Of a stretch of 64,000 nt of DNA, positions 44,673 to 53,799 are shown in pieces. The DNA is from Selenomonadales bacterium 4137-cl (GTDB lineage Bacteria; Bacillota; Negativicutes; Sporomusales; UBA7701), in NCBI GenBank assembly GCA_032334055.1, contig JAUOZS010000001.1, forward strand, positions 2,516,501-2,580,500, given 5' to 3'. The notes beneath the pieces are model-generated. The model saw only the letters and a program-made list of their open reading frames with translations. It did no database searches and was not told the DNA's origin. The number at the start of each line of letters is the position of its first letter. Position 1 is the first letter of the stretch. The translations under genes were made by a program, and so were the position numbers.

Positions 44673-44702
44673 TTTGCATTTCCCCGCCGGCGGTGGTATA
44701 AT
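44673..44702 (+). promoter_or_regulatory. promoter of the ABC exporter operon
   Basis: TTTGCA (44673-44678), 18-nt spacer, TGG-extended TATAAT (44697-44702), 49 nt before the ATPase start. Confidence 0.7.
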
Positions 44703-44751
44703 GCTCTCGAACCTGGCCGGCAGCCTGCCGGCCCGACTCGGAGGGCTCCTT

Positions 44752-45678
44752 ATGGCCAACGTCGTCACCGCCGAAAACCTCGGCAAAACCTACGGCGAAC
44801 TCAGGGCGCTCAAAGGCGTCTCTTTCGCCATCCGCGAAGGCGAATGCTGCGGCTTCCTCGGCCACAACGGCGCCGGCAAATCGACCACCATGAGGATGAT
44901 CTACGGCCTGTCCACCGTCGACGAAGGCCGACTCACCGTCTTCGGCCGCCCAGTCCGCCTAACGCCGCCCGACATCAAAAGCCTTATCGGCGTAGTCCCC
45001 CAGGAGGACAATCTCGACCCCGACCTGAGCGTCGTCGAAAATCTCATGGTCTACGGCGGCCTGTTCGGCCTGCGTCGCCGCGAGGCCGCGGATAGAGCCC
45101 GCGAACTGCTGGCCTTCATGGGCCTTGAAGATAAGACGAACGCCCGGGTGGAGGAGCTGTCCGGCGGCCTCAAAAGGCGCCTGGTCATCGCCCGCGCCCT
45201 TATAAACCGCCCCCGCCTGGTGGTCCTCGACGAGCCGACCACCGGCCTTGACCCCCAGGCCCGCCATCTGGTCTGGCAAAAGCTCCGTACCCTCAAAACC
45301 GAAGGCGTGACCCTCATCCTCACCACCCACTACATGGAGGAGGCAACCCAACTGTGCGACCGTCTCCTCGTCATGCACGAAGGAACCATCCTCGCCGAAG
45401 GCAGCCCGCGCCAGCTCATCGAGCGCCACACCCTGCCCTGGGCAATCGAAGTGCTCGTGCCCCTGGAGCAGGTGCCGGCGGGGCTGGCCGATAAAGTAGC
45501 CGCCGCCGGCGGGGAAGTTCTCCAGGTCGTCGACGGCCTCTTCCTCTACGCCGCCGACGGCGAAGAACTGTGGGGCCGCCTCGGCGGTTGGGGCCTGCCG
45601 CCCCACGCCTGTTTGCTGCGCCCGGCGAACCTCGAGGACGTGTTCCTCAAACTCACCGGCAAAGGAGAAGACGACTGA
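44752..45678 (+). CDS. NodI-like ABC transporter ATP-binding protein
   Basis: A 308-residue ATPase, start at the ATG at 44752 (GGAGGG upstream). Walker A GHNGAGKST, signature LSGGLKRRLVIARAL, Walker B LVVLDEPTTGLDP, and a C-terminal extension typical of the NodI/DrrA group. Its stop overlaps the permease start (ATGA). Likely exports a lipid-linked saccharide, drug or similar compound. Confidence 0.93.
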   Translation: MANVVTAENLGKTYGELRALKGVSFAIREGECCGFLGHNGAGKSTTMRMIYGLSTVDEGRLTVFGRPVRLTPPDIKSLIGVVPQEDNLDPDLSVVENLMVYGGLFGLRRREAADRARELLAFMGLEDKTNARVEELSGGLKRRLVIARALINRPRLVVLDEPTTGLDPQARHLVWQKLRTLKTEGVTLILTTHYMEEATQLCDRLLVMHEGTILAEGSPRQLIERHTLPWAIEVLVPLEQVPAGLADKVAAAGGEVLQVVDGLFLYAADGEELWGRLGGWGLPPHACLLRPANLEDVFLKLTGKGEDD

Positions 45679-46427
45679 TGGGTGCGCTTAGAGTCCTGAA
45701 CCGCCACCTGCGGGTCTTCAGCCGCACCTGGCAGCACAGCGCGATGTTCAACGTCATCGAACCGCTTCTTTACCTTGCGGCGTTCGGCTTCGGCATGGGC
45801 TCCCTCGTACAGGACATCGGCGGCATGAGCTACCTCGAGTTCCTCGCTCCCGGCATGGTGACCCTGTCGGCCATGTACGCCGCCACCTTCGAATGCTCCT
45901 ACGGCACCTTCGTCCGCCTCCACTACCAGAAAACCTTCCTGGCGATGCTCGCCGGCCCGGTCACCGCCCGCGACGTGATTCTCGGCGAAATGCTGTACGG
46001 CACCCTGAAAAGCGCCGTATTCGGCACCGTAATCCTCGCCGTCGTCGCCACCCTCGGCCTCATCCGCTCTCCGCAGGCCCTGGCTATTCCTCTCGTTCTC
46101 GCCGTCCAGGGCATGGTCTTCGCCGCCCTCGCCATGTGGTACACCGCCTTCATCAGCAACATCGACTATCTCAACTACTACATCACCCTGGCCATCTTGC
46201 CATTCTTCCTCTTCGGCGGCCTGTTCTTTCCGGTCGGCTCCCTGCCCGCCTGGGTACAAACTGTCAACTACATAAACCCCCTTTACCACAGCGTCGAGGC
46301 CTGCCGGGCCCTCGCCCTCGGCCAGGCCGCCGCCGGCCTGTGGGTCCACGTCGGCCTCCTCGCCCTCATCGGCGCCCTCGTTCTACCGGCGCCGCTCAGG
46401 CTGATGGAAAAACGCCTGATCCACTAG
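45678..46427 (+). CDS. NodJ-like ABC-2 permease
   Basis: A 249-residue ABC-2 type permease with six membrane helices; NodJ-like stretches are MSYLEFLAPGMVTLSAMYAATFE and LAILPFFLFGGLFFPVGSLPAWVQ (quoted in part), followed by YINPLYHSVEACR. Partner of the ATPase just upstream. Confidence 0.93.
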   Translation: MGALRVLNRHLRVFSRTWQHSAMFNVIEPLLYLAAFGFGMGSLVQDIGGMSYLEFLAPGMVTLSAMYAATFECSYGTFVRLHYQKTFLAMLAGPVTARDVILGEMLYGTLKSAVFGTVILAVVATLGLIRSPQALAIPLVLAVQGMVFAALAMWYTAFISNIDYLNYYITLAILPFFLFGGLFFPVGSLPAWVQTVNYINPLYHSVEACRALALGQAAAGLWVHVGLLALIGALVLPAPLRLMEKRLIH

Positions 46428-46499
46428 CCTGGGAGCTTTGCCGGCGAATAACTTACGGCTACCCCGCCCAGGCAACCGAGGTCACATACGGGGCAAGCA

Positions 46500-46528
46500 A
46501 AAGGAGAAGACGGCCGGTCTTCTCCTTT
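46500..46528. terminator. hairpin terminator after the ABC exporter operon
   Basis: AAAGGAGAAGAC-type 12-bp stem (46500-46511 with 46517-46528) and GGCCG loop. T content follows on the plus strand (TTTGTTCG), and A on the other arm could serve the convergent cysteine-rich gene. Confidence 0.65.
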
Positions 46529-46578
46529 GTTCGTGTTCGCGCGGCTTAAAAGCCTGACATAAGCCTGACATACCTCTG

Positions 46579-46917
46579 TCAATCGGCCGGTCTGCAGGTC
46601 CGCGGGCTGCAGCTGCGCGGGCTGCACTCGCGCGGGTTGCATACCCGCGGGTTGCAGCCGTATGGACGGCAATTCGATCCCCCGGGAGTGCACCCGGTGG
46701 CTTGCTCAGGGTAGTAGTAGGCGGCGTTGTATTTGCTGTTGGGGTTGGGACAACAGGTGGCATAGTTGGTGCTCGGCTCACAGTAACGCGGGTAACAGTT
46801 CGGGTTGGGGCAGCATGAAGGATAACACGCGCCGACGAAAATCTGCCGCTCGTCGCCGAAGCCGCAGTCGCACCAGTCGTCGATCTCCGGCGGATAGAAC
46901 CGTTTGCGATATCTCAC
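46579..46917 (-). CDS. cysteine- and tyrosine-rich repeat protein, possible spore-surface component
   Basis: A 112-residue protein with 16 Cys and many Tyr, Pro and Asn. The C-terminal part (Cys 83, 88, 93, 98, 103, 108) is a strict five-residue repeat C-x-P-R-x (for example CNPRVCNPREC), and there is an internal repeat CCPNPN (twice). No signal peptide or membrane helix. GTG start with AAAGGAGG upstream and a TATAAT-like box behind it. Cys/Tyr-rich low-complexity proteins of this size are typical of cross-linked spore coat or exosporium layers; that role is inferred, not shown. Metal binding is an alternative. Confidence 0.7.
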   Translation of the reverse strand: MRYRKRFYPPEIDDWCDCGFGDERQIFVGACYPSCCPNPNCYPRYCEPSTNYATCCPNPNSKYNAAYYYPEQATGCTPGGSNCRPYGCNPRVCNPRECSPRSCSPRTCRPAD

Positions 46918-47012
46918 GGCGAAACCTCCTTTTGATTATAGTCCTCATCAGTAACATAATATGTAAAATCGTCGTGAATGGTTCTGCCGGCAGCGTGGAT
47001 TCACAAAATCGC

Positions 47013-47054
47013 CACATAAAAAGGAGGAGACTCTCGTCTCCTCCTTTTTATGTG
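47013..47054 (-). terminator. 19-bp terminator after rnfB
   Basis: A perfect 19-bp stem (47013-47031 with 47036-47054, TCTC loop). The minus-strand second arm contains CCTTTTTATGTG, providing the T run. It lies 9 nt past rnfB. Confidence 0.92.
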
Positions 47055-47063
47055 CCCGCCGCC

Positions 47064-47957
47064 CTAACCGGCAGCGGTATTCGTCTTAATGCACGACGGG
47101 CAGGCGCGCTCGACCGCGGCCTGATCCTCGGCGCCCGGCACGATGCCCAACACCGCCGGCCGGATGGCCTTGGTCGGGCATTTTGCGAGGCATTTGGCGT
47201 CGGTACAGTTGTTGGCCACACACACGGAGGGATCGACCACTGCCAGGTTATTCTCCACCTTTACAGCCTGGTAAGGACACTCGCGCACACACAGCGTGCA
47301 GGCGATACAGGCCGAACTGCAGGCCTTGCGGGCCACTTGGCCCTTGTCGCGCGAGTTACAGTTGACCCGCACACGGGCGGTGAGCGGCATCATGGCGATC
47401 ACCTTTTTGGGGCACACCGTCTCGCATTTACCGCAGCCGGTGCATTTCTCGGGGTCGATAACCGGCAGCCCGGCCTCGCTCATCGAAATGGCGTCGAACG
47501 GGCAATTGCTGGCGCAAGTGCCGAGACCCAGGCAGCCGTACTTGCAGGTCTTATCGCCGCCGAACATCAGATTGGCGGCCACGCAGTCGCTGACCCCCGC
47601 GTATTTGAAGCCGCGGGTCGCCTTTTCGTTCGAACCGGCGCACCTAACCTGAGCGATGCGCGGTTCGACCGCCTCCGCCGCCTTGCCGGTCAGCTCGGCG
47701 ACCATTTTGGCGACAGGGTCTTTCCCCGGTATACAGAGGTTAGGCGCCACTTCCGGTCTCGTAACCACCGCCTCGGCGTAAGCCATGCAGCCGGCAAAGC
47801 CGCAGGCGCCGCACTGACCCTTGGGCAGGACGTCCTCGACCACGTGGATCAGCGGGTTGACCTCCAGCGCCAGTTTCTTGTTAGCGTAAGCCAGGATGAG
47901 CCCGAACACCGCTCCCAGACCGGTCAGTATCACAACAATAATTATCGCGTGTTCCAT
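47064..47957 (-). CDS. rnfB: Rnf complex ferredoxin subunit RnfB
   Basis: A 297-residue RnfB: N-terminal membrane helix (1-25), the four-Cys cluster motif CGACGFAGC (plus a later Cys), then multiple CxxCxxC ferredoxin motifs (CASNCPFD, CTGCGKCETVCPK, CIACTLCVRECP, CLAKCPTK). It is the likely entry point for reduced ferredoxin. Last gene of the operon. Confidence 0.96.
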   Translation of the reverse strand: MEHAIIIVVILTGLGAVFGLILAYANKKLALEVNPLIHVVEDVLPKGQCGACGFAGCMAYAEAVVTRPEVAPNLCIPGKDPVAKMVAELTGKAAEAVEPRIAQVRCAGSNEKATRGFKYAGVSDCVAANLMFGGDKTCKYGCLGLGTCASNCPFDAISMSEAGLPVIDPEKCTGCGKCETVCPKKVIAMMPLTARVRVNCNSRDKGQVARKACSSACIACTLCVRECPYQAVKVENNLAVVDPSVCVANNCTDAKCLAKCPTKAIRPAVLGIVPGAEDQAAVERACPSCIKTNTAAG

Positions 47958-47982
47958 TTTTATTCCGTCCTTTCCCGCTCGC

Positions 47983-48564
47983 CTACAGCGGAATCATGCC
48001 CGAGAAGCCCAGGAAGGAAAGGGCGAGCATCCCGGCCAGTATGAAAGCGATGCCCAGTCCCTGGAGCGACTTGGGGACATCGGCGATCTGGAGCTTTTCC
48101 CGCAGGCTGGCCATCAGGATAATCGCGACCGCGAACCCCACGCCCGAGCCGAAGGCATTGACGACACTCTTCATGAAGTCGAAACCTTCGGTAGCGTTGA
48201 TGAGCGGTACCCCCAGGACGACGCAGTTAGTGGCGATCAGTACGAGGTAGATGCCCCACATATCGTACAGGGTCGGCGAGAAACGCTTGATGACGATCTC
48301 CAGAAACTGCACGAAGCCGGCGATGAGGATGACGAAAACGACGATTTTCAGAAAAACGAGGTTATTGGGTACAAGCACGTAATTATAGACCACCCAGGCC
48401 AGCGCCGAGGAGACGGTCAGGATGGAGGAAACCGCCATGCCCATGCCGACTGAGGCGCTCAGGCTCTTGGAGACCCCGAAGAAGATACACAGCCCCAGGA
48501 AGCGGGTCAGCACGAAGTTGTTGACGATGACCGCTCCCATGAACAGCGTGAAATATTCCGCCAT
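47983..48564 (-). CDS. rnfA: Rnf complex membrane subunit RnfA
   Basis: A 193-residue subunit with six helices (ILTRFLGLCIFFGVSK-type VLTRFLGLCIFFGVSKSL; CVVLGVPLIN). Contains conserved Cys in helices thought to hold a membrane-embedded Fe-S cluster. ATG shares bases with the rnfE stop. Confidence 0.96.
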   Translation of the reverse strand: MAEYFTLFMGAVIVNNFVLTRFLGLCIFFGVSKSLSASVGMGMAVSSILTVSSALAWVVYNYVLVPNNLVFLKIVVFVILIAGFVQFLEIVIKRFSPTLYDMWGIYLVLIATNCVVLGVPLINATEGFDFMKSVVNAFGSGVGFAVAIILMASLREKLQIADVPKSLQGLGIAFILAGMLALSFLGFSGMIPL

Positions 48565-49229
48565 CAGGCTTCACTCCTTTGCACGGCGAGCTCTACCGTT
48601 GCCGCTTGGCGTTTGCGCACGGCCTGTTTTTCCTGGTATTCGCCGATAACGTTGAACATGCCGATCATCAGGCCGATGACGAGGAAGGCGCCAGGCGCCA
48701 GGATCATTATCATCGGGCCGTTATAGCTGGCGGGCAGCACCGGGTAGCCAAGAAAGGTGCCCGGGCCCAGTATCTCGCGGACAGCGCCTATGGCGACCAT
48801 CGCCACGGCGAACCCGGCGCCCATCCCTAGACCGTCGAAGAAGGCCGGCACGACATTGTTCTTCGCGGCGAACACTTCCGCCCGCGCAAGAATAATGGCA
48901 AAAACCACAACCAGTTCGAGATACAGGCCGAGCTCCTTGTTGACCGCCGGGAAATAAGCTTCGAGGATCAACTGGGTCAGGGTGACGATCGTGGCGATAA
49001 TGGTGATGAATACCGGCACGCGCACTTTGGGGTTAACGAAATTTCGCACCAGGGAAACGACCACATTGTTTGTGGTAATAACGAACATTACCACAAATCC
49101 CATGCCGAGAGCGTTGAAAACGTTGGAGGTGACCGCCAGGGCCGGGCAAAGGCTCAGCGCGAGGCGGAAGATGGGGTTCATCTCAAAGATGCCTTTTTTG
49201 AATATCTCCCAATAATTCATTCCGCTCAC
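48564..49229 (-). CDS. rnfE: Rnf complex membrane subunit RnfE
   Basis: A 221-residue homologue of RnfA (NPIFRLALSLCPALAVTS; DGLGMGAGFAVAMVAIGAVREILG, quoted in part) with six helices. Part of the ion-translocating core. Confidence 0.96.
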   Translation of the reverse strand: MSGMNYWEIFKKGIFEMNPIFRLALSLCPALAVTSNVFNALGMGFVVMFVITTNNVVVSLVRNFVNPKVRVPVFITIIATIVTLTQLILEAYFPAVNKELGLYLELVVVFAIILARAEVFAAKNNVVPAFFDGLGMGAGFAVAMVAIGAVREILGPGTFLGYPVLPASYNGPMIMILAPGAFLVIGLMIGMFNVIGEYQEKQAVRKRQAATVELAVQRSEA

Positions 49230-49230
49230 C

Positions 49231-49797
49231 TCACTTCTTCTGGCCGGCCGCGTAAGCGGCGACCGCTTCAGCCGCTGCCCGGATGCCGCCGGTGACGGCC
49301 CGGGAAGTAATGGTCGCGCCGGTCAGGGCCTGAATGTTCTTGTCGGTGGGAACCTTGACCACTTCCATGTCCTTGGCGGTTTTGCCGGTGAACTGGTTTC
49401 GGAACTTCGGCTCGGTCATCTTGTCGCCGAGGCCGGGGGTCTCGGCGTGTTTGAGCACCTTAAAGCCGAGGGTCTTGCCGTCGGGCTCCACCGCGGCCAG
49501 CATCTGGATGACGCCGCCGTATCCTTTGCCCTGAGCGGGCACCACATAAGCGACCACCTTGCCGCCCTTCATGCCGGCGTACCAGCCTGTCTTGCCGTCC
49601 ACAGGCTTGAAGCTTTCGGCGTCCCTCACCAGCTCCTTCATGGCGTCGTTTTTCGCCTTGTCGCGCTGGGCTTCGGCGGCCGGTTCCGTTATGATGAAGG
49701 TCCCGGCGATGATAACGCCCGAGATGAAGCAGGTGATGGCCAGGTTCAAGGCGATACTGACAATGCTGTTGTTTTTGTCGTCATGTCCGTGCGCCAT
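49231..49797 (-). CDS. rnfG: Rnf complex flavoprotein subunit RnfG
   Basis: A 188-residue subunit with an N-terminal membrane helix and an FMN-binding domain. The flavinylation motif is ALTGATITSRAV, where the Thr carries covalently bound FMN. 5 nt after rnfD. Confidence 0.95.
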   Translation of the reverse strand: MAHGHDDKNNSIVSIALNLAITCFISGVIIAGTFIITEPAAEAQRDKAKNDAMKELVRDAESFKPVDGKTGWYAGMKGGKVVAYVVPAQGKGYGGVIQMLAAVEPDGKTLGFKVLKHAETPGLGDKMTEPKFRNQFTGKTAKDMEVVKVPTDKNIQALTGATITSRAVTGGIRAAAEAVAAYAAGQKK

Positions 49798-49802
49798 GCT
49801 GT

Positions 49803-50798
49803 CTACCTCCTTGCGCCGAATTTGGCGGGTTTTAGCCAGCGGTCGATGAGCGGCGTCACGGAGTTCATCAGCAGGATGGCGTAGCAGACGCCTTCGGGAT
49901 AGCCGCCCAGCAGCCGGATGAGCACGGTAAGGCAGCCGGCGCCCACGGCGAACGCGACCTGCCCGTTGCTCGTTATGGGAATAGTGACCATGTCGGTGGC
50001 CATGTAAAAAGCGCCGAGAATCAGGCCGCCCGACATCATGTTGAGGACGGGGTCGCCGCTGAACAGGCCGGCATGGCCGCCGAAGGCCCAGGTAAGGACG
50101 CCGACGGTGCCGATCATGAACACGGGGACGCGCCAGTTGATATAACCGCGGTAGATAAGGTAAGCGCCGCCGATAATGAGCAATAAGGCCGAGGTTTCAC
50201 CCATGCTGCCGCTGCGGGTGCCGATGAAAAGCGACTTGTACATCTCCATCTTGTCGCCGAACACCGCCACCAGCTTTTCATAGCCCTGGAGCTTGAGGAT
50301 GCCGAGCGGGGTCGCCGAGGTCACGCCGTCCACCTTGCTGGCCATCTCCGGCCAGGTGGTCATGGCCACCGGCCAGGACGCGAGCAGGACGGCCCTGCCG
50401 ACCAGCGCCGGGTTGAAGATGTTGTAGCCGAGGCCGCCCATCGTATGCTTGGCCACGGCGATCGCCACGACCGAGCCGAACAGCGGCATATACCAGGGAA
50501 CGGTCGACGGGATGTTCATCGCCAGCAGCAGGCCGGTCAGGAAGGCGCTGCCGTCGTTGACGGTCACCGGTTTGTTCTGCCACTTCTGAATGAGATACTC
50601 TGTGACCACCGCGGCCGCGATACAGATGAGCATCGTGACGAGAGCCTTGACGCCGAACCGGTAGACGGAGAAGAGGGCGGCCGGAGCCAGCGTGGCGTTG
50701 ACCGTCCACATGATCTTGCTGATCGATTCGTCGCAGCGGATATGCGGCGACGCGGAAACGGTCAGTTGGCCGATTTCCATTTTAGCTTCAGCGCTCAT
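49803..50798 (-). CDS. rnfD: Rnf complex membrane subunit RnfD
   Basis: A 331-residue polytopic subunit with the second covalent FMN site (GVTSATPLGIL) and quinone-less NqrB-like fold (YNIFNPALVGRAVLLASWP; DMVTIPITSNGQ). 12 nt after rnfC. Confidence 0.95.
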   Translation of the reverse strand: MSAEAKMEIGQLTVSASPHIRCDESISKIMWTVNATLAPAALFSVYRFGVKALVTMLICIAAAVVTEYLIQKWQNKPVTVNDGSAFLTGLLLAMNIPSTVPWYMPLFGSVVAIAVAKHTMGGLGYNIFNPALVGRAVLLASWPVAMTTWPEMASKVDGVTSATPLGILKLQGYEKLVAVFGDKMEMYKSLFIGTRSGSMGETSALLLIIGGAYLIYRGYINWRVPVFMIGTVGVLTWAFGGHAGLFSGDPVLNMMSGGLILGAFYMATDMVTIPITSNGQVAFAVGAGCLTVLIRLLGGYPEGVCYAILLMNSVTPLIDRWLKPAKFGARR

Positions 50799-50810
50799 AC
50801 CGCATACCTC

Positions 50811-52130
50811 CTATTTCTTCGCGGCTGCCGCCGCGTTCTGGGCTTTAAGGTATTTGACGTAATGGACGATGTTGCGCTTGGCCGGGCAGACATAAACGCA
50901 CGAGCCGCACTCCACGCAATCGAGCAGGTCGTACTCTTCCTTGGCCATCTGGAAATTGCCGCGCTGACCGAGGATGCTGAGCATGCTGGGCACCAGCCCC
51001 ATCGGGCAGGCGTCCACGCACCGGCCGCACCGGATGCACGACCGTTCCTCGCCGGCGTTCACATCGGCGGCGGACAAAGCCAAAATGCCCGACGTGCCTT
51101 TGATCACCGGGACGTCGAGGCGGCACTGGGCCATACCCATCATCGGTCCGCCCATGATCAGCTTCGCCGGCGGCGCGGCGAAGCCGCCGCACAGCTCGAC
51201 CGCCTGCGCGAAGGTCGTCCCGACGCGCAGCAGCAGATTCTTAGGCTCGGCGATCGCGCCGCCGGTCACGGTCGCCACCCGCTCGACGAGCGGCAGGCCG
51301 CTGACAACCGCGTCGGCCACAGCCACCATCGTGCCCACGTTCTGGACGACCGCCCCCACGTCCATCGGCAGGCCGCCGGACGGGACCTCGCGGTCCAGAA
51401 TCACCTTGATCAGCGTTTTCTCCGCTCCCTGGGGATACTTCGTCTTGAGCGGCACCACCGTGATGCCCGTCCCTTTGGTGGCGGCCACCATCGCGGCGAT
51501 CGCGTCGGGTTTGTTCTCTTCGATGCCGATGAACCCTTTGGCCACTCCCAGCAGCTTCATGACGATGCGCATGCCGGTAACGACCTTCTCGGTCGCTTCC
51601 AGCATCACCCGGTGGTCGGCGGTGAGATACGGTTCACATTCGGCGCCGTTGAGGATGAAAGCGTCGATCGGTTTCTCGGGCGGGGGCGCCAGTTTGACAT
51701 GGGTAGGGAACGTCGCGCCGCCCATGCCGACAATGCCTGCCTGGCGGACGATATCCTTGAGGGCGTCGGCTTCGAGCGCCCGCCAGTCGCGGCTCAGCGG
51801 CAACCCCTCCACCCATTCGTCCGCCCCGTCGCTCTCGATGACCACCGACGGACAGAACCCGAAGACCGGGTGCGGATAATCGGCTATCTCCACCACCTTG
51901 CCGGAGAGGGAAGCGTGCACCGGGCTGGATACGAACGCCTGGGCCTCCGCGATAACCTGGCCCTTCTTCACCAGATCCCCCACCTTGACGACTGGCGTGC
52001 AGGGAGCCCCAATATGCTGCCTGGTGGGAATTACGACCTTTTCGGGCAGCGGCGCCACTTCGATGGCCTTGGCCGCCGTCAACCGCTTGCGGTCGTCGGG
52101 ATGGACGCCACCCCGAAAGCTTTTTGCCAT
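50811..52130 (-). CDS. rnfC: Rnf complex NADH-binding subunit RnfC
   Basis: A 439-residue subunit binding NAD(H), FMN and two [4Fe-4S] clusters (CIRCGRCVDACP and CVECGSCVYVCP; CGACPG-like motif absent). N-terminal HPDDRK segment and barrel-sandwich (QVIAEAQAFVSSPVHASLSG) as in RnfC. ATG with AAGGGGTGA upstream. Confidence 0.96.
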   Translation of the reverse strand: MAKSFRGGVHPDDRKRLTAAKAIEVAPLPEKVVIPTRQHIGAPCTPVVKVGDLVKKGQVIAEAQAFVSSPVHASLSGKVVEIADYPHPVFGFCPSVVIESDGADEWVEGLPLSRDWRALEADALKDIVRQAGIVGMGGATFPTHVKLAPPPEKPIDAFILNGAECEPYLTADHRVMLEATEKVVTGMRIVMKLLGVAKGFIGIEENKPDAIAAMVAATKGTGITVVPLKTKYPQGAEKTLIKVILDREVPSGGLPMDVGAVVQNVGTMVAVADAVVSGLPLVERVATVTGGAIAEPKNLLLRVGTTFAQAVELCGGFAAPPAKLIMGGPMMGMAQCRLDVPVIKGTSGILALSAADVNAGEERSCIRCGRCVDACPMGLVPSMLSILGQRGNFQMAKEEYDLLDCVECGSCVYVCPAKRNIVHYVKYLKAQNAAAAAKK

Positions 52131-52157
52131 ACTATCACCCCTTCGTTGCCGGCATCG

Positions 52158-52574
52158 CTACGACAAGATCTGGATAATCACCGGCTGCATGTTTTTGTTT
52201 GCGCTGGCACTCTTATCGAAAAATCTTATATAACCCACCGATGCGACAAAGGCCGCCGCGGCGCCGCCAATCTGAAACCACAGCGGCTCCTGCGCCAGCC
52301 TGTCGGCGGCATAACCGCCGGCCATCGCCCCCAGGGCCATGGCGATCAGCGGCAGGATATACACGATGAAGGCCGACTTGAGGAAGCCGACTTCCTGCAC
52401 CTCGATCATAACCAGTTGCCCAGGCTTCGCCCCGAGCGGATTGCGGACGTCGAGAACAAGAGCGTCATTGCCGGGGCAAGCGCCGCAATTCTCACAGTCG
52501 TTGTGACGGCTGGTTCTCACCCTGGCCATCTCGCCGTCGGAGCTGATGACGATACCTTCCTGCTTCATACTCAT
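52158..52574 (-). CDS. RseC/SoxR-reducing system family protein heading the rnf operon
   Basis: A 138-residue protein with the RseC Cys motif CENCGACPG near residue 30 and two membrane helices (about 70-115). In other bacteria RseC works with Rnf-like complexes to keep SoxR reduced. First gene of rseC-rnfCDGEAB. Start taken at the ATG at 52574 after GGGTGACAACC; the ATG two codons later is an alternative. Confidence 0.85.
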   Translation of the reverse strand: MSMKQEGIVISSDGEMARVRTSRHNDCENCGACPGNDALVLDVRNPLGAKPGQLVMIEVQEVGFLKSAFIVYILPLIAMALGAMAGGYAADRLAQEPLWFQIGGAAAAFVASVGYIRFFDKSASANKNMQPVIIQILS

Positions 52575-52800
52575 GGTTGTCACCCAATTCCCTTCCGGTC
52601 TAATGGTCATACCGGGTAGCATCGCTATTGTTCTCTATTAATTACTCTTCCGGGCTAATATATTCTCCATATTCCGGGAAAGACCCGCCATATCCATGAT
52701 GCCTTCCGCCTCTTTTCTTTGCCCGGCTATAATGTCATCATCTTTTTAAATAATAGCAAATTATCGCTCTCCTTGCCACCCATTTGTGGCGAAAAGAGAA
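52575..52800. other. intergenic region upstream of the rnf operon
   Basis: No firm gene. A TATTAT box within GCTATTATTT (about 52745-52760, minus strand) is a plausible rnf promoter with a weak -35. A 19-codon frame (52638-52697, minus) has no good initiation signal and is not called. Confidence 0.4.
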
Positions 52801-52825
52801 ATTCCCGGCCTGAATAGCCGGGAAT
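52801..52825 (-). terminator. terminator after the 87-aa membrane-protein gene
   Basis: Stem ATTCCCGGC/GCCGGGAAT (52817-52825 with 52801-52809) followed on the minus strand by TTCTCTTTT. Confidence 0.85.
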
Positions 52826-52869
52826 ACGCTGCGGCGGTGCGGCTTGCCGCGGCCGAATGCCTTATTTTC

Positions 52870-53133
52870 CTAAATCACGAATATTATTATATAACCGACG
52901 ACAATTATCAGGGCGTACATGGCGACCATGACAGCAACTCCCTGCCAGGTGCGCGGGTGCCCGAAGTGCCATTTATCCCCCAGGAAGCCCCGCCGGTTGA
53001 AAATCCCTTTCTGCTCGCGCTTCTTAAACCATCTCGCCTTGTTTTCTTCGCCGATAGCGCAGGCGAACGCATATATTATCACCAGACCGGCGAAAAATGC
53101 GGCGATTACCATCTCGGCTTGCGGTTCGTGCAT
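52870..53133 (-). CDS. small two-helix membrane protein, unknown
   Basis: An 87-residue protein with an N-terminal helix (about 8-26, IAAFFAGLVIIYAFACAI), a basic loop (KARWFKKREQKGIFNRR) and a C-terminal helix (about 66-87). The ATG at 53133 has GGGAGA upstream and lies 3 nt after the previous stop, so it is co-transcribed with the next gene on this strand. Unknown function. Confidence 0.7.
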   Translation of the reverse strand: MHEPQAEMVIAAFFAGLVIIYAFACAIGEENKARWFKKREQKGIFNRRGFLGDKWHFGHPRTWQGVAVMVAMYALIIVVGYIIIFVI

Positions 53134-53136
53134 CTC

Positions 53137-53634
53137 TTATCTCCCGTCTTCAGCAAGATTGATATTTTTCCCCGGCATAAGCTCCTGCAGGCTGCGGAAG
53201 AACTCTTCGCTGCCCTTGAAGAGCACCCCCTGGAGCTTGCCGTCGCGTCTGAAAAGCAATATGCGGACAGGGTTAGGATCCAGCGCGGAGTACCGGTAAA
53301 TAAACTTGTTAATTCCCCGCCCCTTGAGCGCTTTCTTATTGTACTTGACGGCGAAGCCTTCGACTTCGCTGGCGTTTACGGCAAACCTTCGTTCCAGCCC
53401 AAGACCTTCCGTGACAACGGCAACCTCGTCCGCGCTTGCAATATAAGTATAGCGGAATGCGTATCGCCAAACAAATAGTCCGAGGAAGCCCAGGATATAA
53501 ATGATCGCCCCCGGACCTGCCCCAGTGGAAAGGTACATCTTTATTTCGTACGCCATCCAGGCCAGCAGGGCGGCCAGGGCCGCGGCCCCGATAACCGCTT
53601 GCTCCCTGCCCCATGACGATTTCTCGCGAACCAT
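53137..53634 (-). CDS. membrane protein with PH-like domain, unknown
   Basis: A 165-residue protein (start at the ATG at 53634) with two membrane helices (about 10-28 and 38-56) and a C-terminal beta-rich domain resembling small bacterial PH-like proteins (VAVVTEGLGLERRFAVNASEVEG). Operon with the 87-aa gene. Function not recognisable. Confidence 0.7.
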   Translation of the reverse strand: MVREKSSWGREQAVIGAAALAALLAWMAYEIKMYLSTGAGPGAIIYILGFLGLFVWRYAFRYTYIASADEVAVVTEGLGLERRFAVNASEVEGFAVKYNKKALKGRGINKFIYRYSALDPNPVRILLFRRDGKLQGVLFKGSEEFFRSLQELMPGKNINLAEDGR

Positions 53635-53799
53635 TTCAGAGCGTTCCTCCTGTCGAGTGGTATTATTCTTGCGACGCCCCCGCATAACCGGTCAAGTTGC
53701 CCGCCGCCTGGAAGGTGAGTCAACCGGACATAGCGAATAATGTCCCTATATAGATATAAAATATACCAGGCTACTATTTTTGTTGTGGGGGGAATTTCA

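Noticed and set aside
46551..46573. Tandem AAGCCTGACAT repeat downstream of the Cys-rich gene
   Set aside because: Only two copies and no symmetry; not enough to call a functional element.
50445..52619. 724-codon plus-strand frame antisense to rnfC/rnfD/rseC
   Set aside because: His/Arg/Asp-rich translation without domains; mirrors conserved rnf genes.
52638..52697. 19-residue leader peptide upstream of the rnf operon
   Set aside because: Short frame with unconvincing initiation site and no amino-acid run suggesting attenuation.
52786..53478. 230-codon plus-strand frame over two small membrane-protein genes
   Set aside because: The minus-strand pair has membrane helices, ribosome binding sites and a terminator; the plus frame has no promoter and reads like translated antisense of hydrophobic codons.
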